Shown piece after piece: positions 1-5,102 of a stretch of DNA of 5,102 nt. The position numbers and the translations under genes were made by a program. Source of the DNA: Desulfuromonadales bacterium. GTDB taxonomy: Bacteria > Desulfobacterota > Desulfuromonadia > Desulfuromonadales > BM103. The notes under the pieces are model-generated. The model was not told where the DNA came from, did no database searches, and was given only the letters and a program-made list of their open reading frames with translations. Where the stretch lies: contig DAOVNV010000178.1 of assembly GCA_030630015.1 (NCBI GenBank), positions 1-5,102 on the forward strand, in the 5' to 3' direction. Position 1 is the stretch's first letter. Each line of letters starts with the position of its first letter.

Positions 1-14
1 AGACCACATGCTGT

Positions 15-31
15 GCGGTTAGTCAGACCGC
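15..31 (+). other. Small hairpin in leader upstream of dctP
   Basis: A perfect 5-bp stem (GCGGT at 15-19 with ACCGC at 27-31) encloses a 7-base loop. It is not followed at once by a T run, so it is not a clear terminator. It could belong to the 3' end of an upstream transcript or to the dctP leader; the window starts too close to decide. A stem this short can occur by chance. Confidence 0.25.
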
Positions 32-56
32 TGAATAGTTACTGAAATTTTTGCTT

Positions 57-75
57 AGCCATCTCAGGGCTTTTT
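57..75 (+). terminator. Weak intrinsic-terminator-like hairpin before dctP
   Basis: AGCC at 57-60 pairs with GGCT at 68-71 around a 7-base loop, and the hairpin runs directly into five T residues (71-75) followed by GTTTG. The shape is that of a rho-independent terminator, but the 4-bp stem is weak. If real, it would end an upstream plus-strand unit or attenuate the dctPQM transcript, since the dctP start lies only about 40 bases downstream. I see no convincing -35/-10 pair between it and dctP. Confidence 0.3.
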
Positions 76-101
76 GTTTGTACATCATTTCTGAACCGAA
101 C

Positions 102-107
102 AGGAGG
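102..107 (+). promoter_or_regulatory. Ribosome binding site of dctP
   Basis: AGGAGG sits 6 bases before the ATG at 114. This near-perfect Shine-Dalgarno fixes the dctP start at 114 and argues against the in-frame TTG at 51, which would prepend 21 residues ahead of an otherwise normal signal peptide. Confidence 0.9.
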
Positions 108-113
108 AGACCG

Positions 114-1127
114 ATGAAAGCGATACGACTTCTCTCTCTATGTCTGCTGAGTCTGCTTCTCCCGGCCACCCTCTCTGCCGCCACCTTCAAGATTGCCACC
201 GCCGCTCCGGAAGGTTCCAGCTGGATGCGTGAAATGCGGGCCGGTGCCATCGAGATCAAGCAACGGACCGACGATCGGGTAAAGATCAAGTTTTTTGCCG
301 GCGGCGTGATGGGCAATGATAAGAGCGTGCTACGCAAAATGCGGGTCGGTCAGTTGCACGGCGGTGCCTTTATCTCCGGCAGTCTCTACAGAGTCGCGCC
401 GGACGTCAACCTGTTCAGCCTGCCGCTGATCTTCCGCTCGTACGCTGAGATCGATTACGTCCGCAGCCGGATGGACGCTGACCTCAAACAGGCGGTTGAA
501 AAGGCCGGATTTGTCTGTTTCGGTTTCGCCGAGGGTGGTTTTGCCTTGCTGATGTCTCAACAGCCGGTTTGGACCATAGATGATGTCCGAGGCCGGAAAA
601 TCTGGGTGCCGGAAGGGGACACCGTCAGCTACCGGGTGATGGAGTCGCTCGGTCTGGCGCCGGTCACCTTGCCGATCACCGATGTCATGACCGGCCTGCA
701 GGCCGGTTTGATTGAAGTGATTGCCTCGTCGCCGATCGGTGCCCTGGCCTTTCAGTGGCATACGCGGATCAAGTACGTGACCAACACGCCGCTCATCTAC
801 CTCTACGCGACCATGGCGATCGACAAGAAAGCCTTCTCTCGTATCTCCTCCGCTGACCAGCAGACCGTGCGCGAGGTGATGGAGAATATCTATGCCCGGA
901 TCGACCGGGCCAATCGCATTGACAACGAGGCGGCGATTCAGGCGATGGTCGATACGGGGATAAAGTTTGTCGATATGACGGACGATGAGGTTGCCAAATG
1001 GCGCGGCATTGCCGGTGGGGCGGTTGACGAGATGCATCAGGAAGGATTCTTCTCCGCTGAGCTGTATGGCCGGCTGCAGTCGCTGCTTGAGCAGTATCGC
1101 AACGGCCAGGTCGCTGCCCAGCAATGA
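114..1127 (+). CDS. dctP: TRAP transporter periplasmic solute-binding protein (DctP family)
   Basis: This 337-residue protein is the extracytoplasmic receptor of a TRAP importer, a usual length for the family. Residues 1-22/23 form a Sec signal peptide: basic start (K2, R5), leucine-rich core, likely cleavage after A22 or A23. The mature protein opens with TFKIATAAPEGSSW, typical of DctP. Further family marks are the FFAGGVMGNDKSVLRKMRVGQL stretch in two overlapping parts (60-75, 70-81), LFSLPLIF (100-107), the hinge segment GRKIWVPEGD (160-169), and LPITDVMTGLQAGLIE (186-201), the usual 'p..ev..aLq.GvvD' region. At 164, where SiaP-type proteins have the ligand-carboxylate arginine (KIR), this protein has Trp. 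From memory, a KxWVPEGD form recurs in one TRAP subgroup, so this is probably a subfamily trait rather than damage. Substrate cannot be called. First gene of the operon; its stop overlaps the dctQ start. Confidence 0.93.
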   Translation: MKAIRLLSLCLLSLLLPATLSAATFKIATAAPEGSSWMREMRAGAIEIKQRTDDRVKIKFFAGGVMGNDKSVLRKMRVGQLHGGAFISGSLYRVAPDVNLFSLPLIFRSYAEIDYVRSRMDADLKQAVEKAGFVCFGFAEGGFALLMSQQPVWTIDDVRGRKIWVPEGDTVSYRVMESLGLAPVTLPITDVMTGLQAGLIEVIASSPIGALAFQWHTRIKYVTNTPLIYLYATMAIDKKAFSRISSADQQTVREVMENIYARIDRANRIDNEAAIQAMVDTGIKFVDMTDDEVAKWRGIAGGAVDEMHQEGFFSAELYGRLQSLLEQYRNGQVAAQQ

Positions 1128-1636
1128 TGTCCTCTTTTCTGCAGATCGTGCAACGCTTGCGCCTGGTCTGCACGATCTGCGAAAATGGCCTGCTCACCTT
1201 GATGTTGATCTCAATGATCGGGCTCGGCACACTGCAGATTGTGCAGCGAAATTTTTTCGGCAGCGGTTTCATCTGGACCGATGAGCTGCTCCGCCTTCTG
1301 GTCCTTTGGCTCGCCATGGCCGGGGCCGTCGCTGCCAGCCGCGACGACCGGCACATTGTCATCGATCTCCTCTCCCGATTCCTCAACGACAGGCACGCGC
1401 TGTTGGTTCGTACGATCCTCGACCTGTTTACCACTACCGTCTGTGTCCTGCTCGCCTGGCACACCGCCCGTTTTGTTCATGGCGAATGGGAGTATGGTGC
1501 AACTTTGTTCGATGGCTTGCCGGCCTGGCCATTTGAATTAGTGATTCCGGTTGCCTTTGCCATTATCGCCTACCGTTATAGCCTGTTTTTCTTTGTGCAT
1601 GCCCGTCAGGCGATCGACTTGTGGAGGGCGGCATGA
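1124..1636 (+). CDS. dctQ: TRAP transporter small permease subunit (DctQ family)
   Basis: This 170-residue inner-membrane protein is the small subunit that pairs with DctM. Four hydrophobic helices are visible at about 21-38, 55-72, 97-113 and 135-157, as expected for the family. The diagnostic stretch is intact: LQIVQRNFF (37-45), then FIWTDELLRLL (49-59), then GAVAASRDDRHIVID (67-81), matching the family pattern W-T-(D/E)-E-x-x-R followed by GA..A.R...HI..D. The start ATG at 1124 overlaps the dctP stop (ATGA) and has no good Shine-Dalgarno, which suggests translational coupling. A second ATG directly follows at 1127, so the true start may be one codon later. Oddity: the hexapeptide LQIVQR occurs twice, at residues 6-11 and 37-42. 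The symbol is the generic family name and implies no substrate. Confidence 0.92.
   Translation: MMSSFLQIVQRLRLVCTICENGLLTLMLISMIGLGTLQIVQRNFFGSGFIWTDELLRLLVLWLAMAGAVAASRDDRHIVIDLLSRFLNDRHALLVRTILDLFTTTVCVLLAWHTARFVHGEWEYGATLFDGLPAWPFELVIPVAFAIIAYRYSLFFFVHARQAIDLWRAA
1141..1245 (+). repeat. Inverted repeat plus second copy of its left arm, inside the 5' part of dctQ
   Basis: Arm A (GCAGATCGTGCA, 1141-1152) is a perfect 12-bp inverted match to arm B (TGCACGATCTGC, 1169-1180), with a 16-base gap. Arm A' (GCAGATTGTGCA, 1234-1245) repeats arm A with a single C-to-T change that still allows G-U pairing with arm B in RNA. The A/A' similarity extends over 17 bases (1139-1155 and 1232-1248, two mismatches). 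Both copies encode LQIVQR, and both differences are third-codon-position synonymous changes. In mRNA, B can pair with A or with A', but not both. Confidence 0.75.
1623..1628 (+). promoter_or_regulatory. Ribosome binding site of dctM
   Basis: GGAGGG lies 4 bases before the ATG at 1633, inside the last codons of dctQ. It supports a start at 1633 rather than the upstream in-frame GTG at 1621, which has no Shine-Dalgarno of its own. The resulting ATGA overlap with the dctQ stop mirrors the dctP/dctQ junction. Confidence 0.75.
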
Positions 1637-2910
1637 TCTTTGGTGCCATCCTGATCTTGCTCGCCCTGGCTGGTGCGCCGCTGTTTGCCATCATTGCTGC
1701 CAGCAGCATGTGGGGATTCCATGACTCCGGGATCGATCTGTCGGTGATGGCGATCGAGATTTTCAGGATCGCCGAAATGCCGATCCTGCTGGCGATCCCG
1801 TTGTTCACCTTTGCCGGCTATCTGCTCAGCGAAAGCGGGGCTCCGGGCCGCCTGGTTCGGATGACCAGGGCCTTTATCGGCTGGATGCCGGGTGGACTGG
1901 CGATTGTGGCGCTGGCTACCTGCGCCTTTTTCACCGCCTTTACCGGCGCCTCCGGGGTGACGATTATCGCCCTCGGTGCGCTGCTCTATCCGGCCTTGCT
2001 TGAAGACGGCTATGGCGAAAGCTTCAGCCTCGGGCTGGTCACCACCTCGGGCAGTCTCGGCCTGCTGTTTGCCCCGTCCCTACCGCTGATCCTCTACGGC
2101 ATTGTTGCCCAGCAGTCCACGATCGGCGCCGGGGTGTCGATCGATCGTCTGTTTGCCGCCGGCTTGCTGCCGGGGTTGTTGATGCTGGTTCTGCTCAGTG
2201 CCTGGGCCATCTGGCGCAACCGTAAAAACCGGGTGCCGATCAAGCGTTCCTCCAGACGGCAGTTGCTCGCCGCGATCCGAGAGTCGATTTGGGAAATTCC
2301 GTTGCCGATTGTGGTTCTCGGCGGCATTTACAGTGGTTACTTTGCCGTTTCCGAGGCAGCGACGGTCACTGCTGTCTACGTGCTGGTTGTCGAGGTCTTT
2401 ATCCTGCGGGAGATTTCATGGCGGGAACTGCCGACCATCATCCACAAATCAATGGTCCTGGTTGGCGGCATCATGCTGATTCTCGGTCTGTCGCTTGCTT
2501 CAACCACCTACATGATCGATGCTGGTGTGCCGGCCCATTTGTTCGCCTTCGTCAAGGAGCATGTCAGCAGTCCGCTCACCTTTTTGTTGCTGCTCAACAT
2601 CTTTTTGCTGGCCCTCGGCGCGATTCTCGATATCTTCTCGGCCCTGGTGCTGGTGGTGCCGTTGATCCTACCGGTAGCGATCGGCTTCGGCATCGACCCA
2701 CTGCACCTTGGCATCATCTTTCTGGCCAATATGCAGCTTGGCTACTTGACCCCGCCGATCGGTCTCAACCTGTTCATCTCCAGCTACCGCTTCGAGCAGC
2801 CGGTCACCACCATCTACAAGGCGACGGTACCGTTTTTCATCATCCTGCTGCTCTCGGTTCTGGTTATCACCTACTGGCCGGCGCTGTCGCTCTGGCTGCC
2901 TGGCCTGTAG
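1633..2910 (+). CDS. dctM: TRAP transporter large permease subunit (DctM family)
   Basis: This 425-residue polytopic membrane protein is the ion-coupled transport subunit of the TRAP system; the length is normal for DctM. Hydrophobic helices run through the whole chain, with one basic cytoplasmic-looking loop at about 194-210 (RNRKNR...KRSSRR). Family landmarks appear in order: FTGASGVTI (103-111), TTSGSLGLLFAPSLPLILYG (137-156; most relatives have PPS where this has APS), GGIYSGYFAVSEAATVTAVY (230-249), LGAILDIFSALVLVVPLILP (328-347) and NMQLGYLTPPIGLNLF (366-381). The repeated TSGS/TGAS and TPP elements are those associated with sodium and substrate sites in characterised TRAP permeases. 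Last gene of the dctPQM operon; its ATG overlaps the dctQ stop. No frameshift or missing segment. Substrate is unknown. Confidence 0.95.
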   Translation: MIFGAILILLALAGAPLFAIIAASSMWGFHDSGIDLSVMAIEIFRIAEMPILLAIPLFTFAGYLLSESGAPGRLVRMTRAFIGWMPGGLAIVALATCAFFTAFTGASGVTIIALGALLYPALLEDGYGESFSLGLVTTSGSLGLLFAPSLPLILYGIVAQQSTIGAGVSIDRLFAAGLLPGLLMLVLLSAWAIWRNRKNRVPIKRSSRRQLLAAIRESIWEIPLPIVVLGGIYSGYFAVSEAATVTAVYVLVVEVFILREISWRELPTIIHKSMVLVGGIMLILGLSLASTTYMIDAGVPAHLFAFVKEHVSSPLTFLLLLNIFLLALGAILDIFSALVLVVPLILPVAIGFGIDPLHLGIIFLANMQLGYLTPPIGLNLFISSYRFEQPVTTIYKATVPFFIILLLSVLVITYWPALSLWLPGL

Positions 2911-2912
2911 CT

Positions 2913-2940
2913 AGGGGTCCGTCAAGTTCGACAGACTCCT
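2913..2940. terminator. Hairpin between convergent genes, possible bidirectional terminator
   Basis: Just past the dctM stop, 2913-2923 pairs with 2930-2940 around a 6-base loop (AAGTTC). The 11-bp stem on the plus strand has one G-U pair (2916/2937) and one C-A mismatch (2920/2933); on the minus strand the latter becomes a G-U pair and the former an A-C mismatch. It therefore folds similarly in either transcript. No T run follows on either strand, so it is not a canonical intrinsic terminator. It could slow polymerase for Rho or protect 3' ends. It is the only candidate in the 51-base gap between dctM and the convergent gene. Confidence 0.4.
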
Positions 2941-2961
2941 GGCAGGATCGGGCGTTACTGA

Positions 2962-4875
2962 TTAAAAAGGTGAATGGGAGAAATGCCGCTTGGTGGCGTC
3001 CTGGAACTTGGCGACGGCCTGGAAGGATTCCCGCAGCAGGTCCTGCTCTGGCTTGCTGAGGATATTGGGATCGAGGAAGTGGGTCGGCGGCTGGCCCTGC
3101 TCAACCAGACCGATTTCGTGGCGCATTCTCAGAAAGATAATTGCCTCGAAGGCTGCCCTGATGTGTTCGGCCGTAGCCTCTGCCAGGACATTCTCTTCGA
3201 CCAGTGCATCAAGCCGGTCCAGCGTGGAAACCCCCTGGACTTCCCGTTCCAGTGAGAACATGCGCACGCAGTCGACGATGTACACGCTGCCGCCATATTT
3301 GAGCGACAGTTGTCCCTGATGATTTCCTCCCTTTTCCACGATGAAGCGCCCCATCAGGCCCAGGGGGACTTTGTAGCGCAGGTCGAGGGTCATCATGTGG
3401 TAGAGGAACGACTGGTGGGTGTTGATTTCCCGCTGGATGATATTGTGGAGATCGTGGGCGAGCGAGGCTTCACCAACCAAGGGGATAAAGTCGAAGAAGA
3501 TCGAAGAATTGCGGACATGTTCCGGCTCCGGCTCCTGGACCCAGCTGTTGACCCGCTCTTGCCAGTCCCGCAGGCGGCCTCTCCAGGCCGGGTTGCTGAC
3601 CATCACATTGCCCTCGCAGAGAGGGTAGCCAACCTGGTCGAGCGCCAGGGTCAGCTTATCGCTGAAGGGGCCGAAAAAAGCTTCGACTTCCGGCAGTTGT
3701 TCATCGGAGAAATCTTCGAAAATGAAGCCGTTGTCCTGGTCCGGGTGGAGCAGCATCTCGCGCCTGCCACCACTGCCCATGAGGAGGAAACAATGCCGGA
3801 TAGCCGGGGGCTCATGACCTGCCTTGTACATCTCTTCCAGGCAGATCTCGTAAGTGCGGCGAATAATCGTGTGATGGATGTATGACAAGATTTCCATTAC
3901 TTCGGGGGTACTGCGCGTTTCAGAGAGCAGGCTGCGCGCGACCTTGACGATTTCGCCGTGGATGTTCGCCAGCCCCTGCAGCGTGCTTTCTTCGCGAATG
4001 TTGCCCAGCAGCATGTGGGCTTTCTGACAACGATAGCGCATCAGACCGTGTGCTGTTACGCTTCCCACCAGTTGCCCGCGATCGACGACGGCCAGATGAT
4101 TCAGCTTGTGGCGCGTCATGTAAGTCATGGCTTCATACATGTAGGTGTCCGGTGCCATGGCGTGCGGGTGGGGGCGCATGATATCGCAGGTACGAAGTCT
4201 CTCGATATCGACCTTCCCCGGGGCAATGACCTTCGAGACCAGGTCACGTTCAGTGACTATGCCTGCCGGCTGGCTTTCTCCGTCTGCAACATACACGCAG
4301 CTGACATCCTGTTCGATCATCTGGCGGGCAAGGTCGTGCACCGGGGTGTCCGGCGCGCAGGTGGCCGCCGGAGTGTTCATGATCTCCGAAAGCCGCTTCT
4401 TGAACGGATAGGCCTCCATCGTCGTGATGGTTGCACCGGAATGCTCTGAGACGATCTCCGAATACAGACTGCGCACCCTGGAAAGCACAACCTGGGTAAA
4501 ATAGCTGCCGATCTGGGGGTAGTCCTTCTGGAAGGCATGCAGGACCTGCTCGGGAATGAGGTAGCATTCTGTCGGCTTCACGGTGCGGGCGCCACCGGCA
4601 TAGGGCTCCCCGGTAAAGACTGGTGTTCCGCCAAACAGTTGGCCCTCGTTGCGGTAATCGACCACCATGTCAAGCCCGCCGGGCGAGATGACAGTGATCG
4701 CGACCAGGCCCTCCTTGATGACGTAGAGGAAGCCGGTCGGCGGGTCGTTCTGCCTGAAAATTTCGGTATTCTCAGGGAATTCCCGCGTTATGGCGGCTTT
4801 GCGCAGTTCCTGAAAGGCACTGTCAGGCAGCTGGTCGAATGGTTCGGTTTCCCTGAGTCTTTTGATAAGCGGCAT
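2962..4875 (-). CDS. cNMP-binding-like / CBS pair / DUF294 nucleotidyltransferase signalling protein
   Basis: This 637-residue soluble, presumably cytosolic protein has four parts. Residues about 8-125 form a cyclic-nucleotide-binding-like barrel (IKEGLVAI 53-60, EGQLFGG 77-83, ARTV 96-99). Two CBS domains follow at about 165-218 (ending GIVTERDLVSKVI) and 233-283, usually adenosine-nucleotide sensors. A DUF294 nucleotidyltransferase domain at about 310-445 shows GSGGRRE (367-373) and DQDNGF (379-384), the GS...D-x-D pattern. The DUF294 C-terminal domain covers about 470-625, after FFDFIPLVG (460-468). The architecture is that of GlnD-like predicted regulators; target and reaction are unknown. 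Start: ATG at 4875 gives MPLIKRLRETEPFDQL, a typical beginning. An in-frame TTG at 4902 would add nine residues rich in Arg. Neither has a clear Shine-Dalgarno. The gene converges on dctPQM and stands alone. Confidence 0.9.
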   Translation of the reverse strand: MPLIKRLRETEPFDQLPDSAFQELRKAAITREFPENTEIFRQNDPPTGFLYVIKEGLVAITVISPGGLDMVVDYRNEGQLFGGTPVFTGEPYAGGARTVKPTECYLIPEQVLHAFQKDYPQIGSYFTQVVLSRVRSLYSEIVSEHSGATITTMEAYPFKKRLSEIMNTPAATCAPDTPVHDLARQMIEQDVSCVYVADGESQPAGIVTERDLVSKVIAPGKVDIERLRTCDIMRPHPHAMAPDTYMYEAMTYMTRHKLNHLAVVDRGQLVGSVTAHGLMRYRCQKAHMLLGNIREESTLQGLANIHGEIVKVARSLLSETRSTPEVMEILSYIHHTIIRRTYEICLEEMYKAGHEPPAIRHCFLLMGSGGRREMLLHPDQDNGFIFEDFSDEQLPEVEAFFGPFSDKLTLALDQVGYPLCEGNVMVSNPAWRGRLRDWQERVNSWVQEPEPEHVRNSSIFFDFIPLVGEASLAHDLHNIIQREINTHQSFLYHMMTLDLRYKVPLGLMGRFIVEKGGNHQGQLSLKYGGSVYIVDCVRMFSLEREVQGVSTLDRLDALVEENVLAEATAEHIRAAFEAIIFLRMRHEIGLVEQGQPPTHFLDPNILSKPEQDLLRESFQAVAKFQDATKRHFSHSPF

Positions 4876-4902
4876 GGCGGAAAAACTGCGTCGTCTGCGC
4901 AA

Positions 4903-4989
4903 GAACTGAAGTGTGATGTATTATGAAGTTTAATTTATCATTGGACGCACAGGCGGGCAACCACTTTCTAGGAGGCAGTCGGACTATTT
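4903..4989 (-). promoter_or_regulatory. Non-coding upstream region of the DUF294-protein gene, probable promoter area
   Basis: This stretch has no supported gene. The part from about 4916 to 4942 is clearly richer in A+T than its surroundings. On the minus strand CATAAT (plus positions 4920-4925) is a fair -10 match, but no good -35 lies at 16-18 bases upstream of it. Transcription from it would start near 4913, leaving a leader of about 38 bases to the ATG at 4875 and only about 10 to the TTG at 4902, which mildly favours the ATG. The placement is tentative. Confidence 0.3.
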
Positions 4990-5102
4990 GCATCCTCCGC
5001 TATGATAGGCTCCGGACACAAGCATCCTCCGCTATGATAGGCTCCGGACACAAGCATCCTCCGCTATGATAGGCTCTGGACACAAGCATCCTCCGCTATG
5101 AT
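4990..5102. repeat. 32-bp tandem repeat array, 3.5 copies, continuing past window end
   Basis: Units start at 4990, 5022, 5054 and 5086, each exactly 32 bases apart with no spacers. The first two are identical, the third differs by one base (C to T at 5077), and the fourth is cut after 17 bases by the window edge. Each unit begins GCATCCTCCG, contains the small palindrome CTATGATAG, and ends CTCCGGACACAA. TCCG and CGGA within a unit can also pair. The period is not a multiple of three, so the array is not an ordinary protein repeat. The left border is sharp except for a weak resemblance in 4970-4989 (AGGC then GGAC). Function unknown; it could be a minisatellite, a protein-binding array, or the edge of a larger element. 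Confidence 0.95.

Noticed and set aside
1..45. 3' end of an upstream gene
   Set aside because: All three plus frames meet a stop within the first 45 bases, so a gene end is possible, but there is too little sequence to choose a frame or recognise a product.
51..113. Longer dctP start at TTG 51
   Set aside because: It would put 21 extra residues before a normal signal peptide, and the strong AGGAGG site points to the ATG at 114.
1..113. Sigma-54 promoter for the TRAP operon
   Set aside because: Many dct operons use RpoN, so I looked for GG-N10-GC; no match with acceptable flanks exists in the leader. The promoter may lie left of the window.
330..1124. 264-residue minus-strand open frame opposite dctP
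   Set aside because: It covers the same bases as an unmistakable TRAP binding protein, is rich in His/Arg/Asp as antisense frames of GC-rich genes are, and shows no family motif.
2289..3059. 256-residue plus-strand open frame across the dctM end
   Set aside because: An out-of-frame shadow of dctM that runs through the intergenic hairpin into the antisense of the next gene; no motif and no ribosome site.
3310..3885. 191-residue plus-strand open frame opposite the DUF294-protein gene
   Set aside because: It lies wholly antisense to a well-supported conserved gene, has no recognisable domain, and is the mirror-frame artefact expected in GC-rich coding DNA.
4943..4989. Degenerate extra copies of the 32-bp unit
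   Set aside because: Short matches (GGAC at 4943 and 4981, AGGC at 4973) recall the unit, but spacing and intervening bases do not fit without several indels.
4990..5102. CRISPR array
   Set aside because: The 32-bp length resembles a CRISPR repeat, but units abut with no spacers and no cas gene is present in the window.

Overview
The window reads as ordinary chromosomal sequence from a moderately GC-rich Gram-negative bacterium. The mix of a three-gene TRAP importer and a large cyclic-nucleotide/CBS/DUF294 regulatory protein fits a Desulfuromonadales-like (former Deltaproteobacteria) genome. That placement is an inference from gene style and cannot be proven from this sequence alone.

Layout. 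Positions 1-113 are a short leader with two small hairpins and a strong ribosome binding site. Positions 114-2910 hold three plus-strand genes: a periplasmic solute-binding protein (dctP), a small four-helix membrane subunit (dctQ) and a large multi-helix permease (dctM). Both gene junctions are ATGA start/stop overlaps, so this is a tightly coupled operon for one tripartite ATP-independent (TRAP) importer, driven by an ion gradient. Positions 2911-2961 are a short convergent gap with an imperfect 11-bp hairpin just after the dctM stop. Positions 2962-4875 hold one minus-strand gene for a soluble protein with a cyclic-nucleotide-binding-like domain, two CBS domains, a DUF294 nucleotidyltransferase domain and its C-terminal partner domain. 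Positions 4903-4989 are an A+T-richer non-coding stretch upstream of that gene. From 4990 to the window edge there is a tandem array of a 32-bp unit (three full copies plus half of a fourth), which runs off the end.

How the parts work together. DctP captures a solute in the periplasm and hands it to the DctQ-DctM membrane complex. The ligand is not shown by the sequence. DctP has tryptophan where typical TRAP binding proteins carry the arginine that holds the ligand carboxylate, so the generic 'C4-dicarboxylate' label should not be taken as a substrate call. The DUF294 protein is transcribed towards the operon, and no functional link is visible beyond adjacency.

The most unusual items are the 32-bp array at the right edge, the Arg-to-Trp position in DctP, and a three-armed set of complementary segments at the start of dctQ that could form two mutually exclusive mRNA hairpins. 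I found no RNA gene, insertion sequence, CRISPR array or clear new system.
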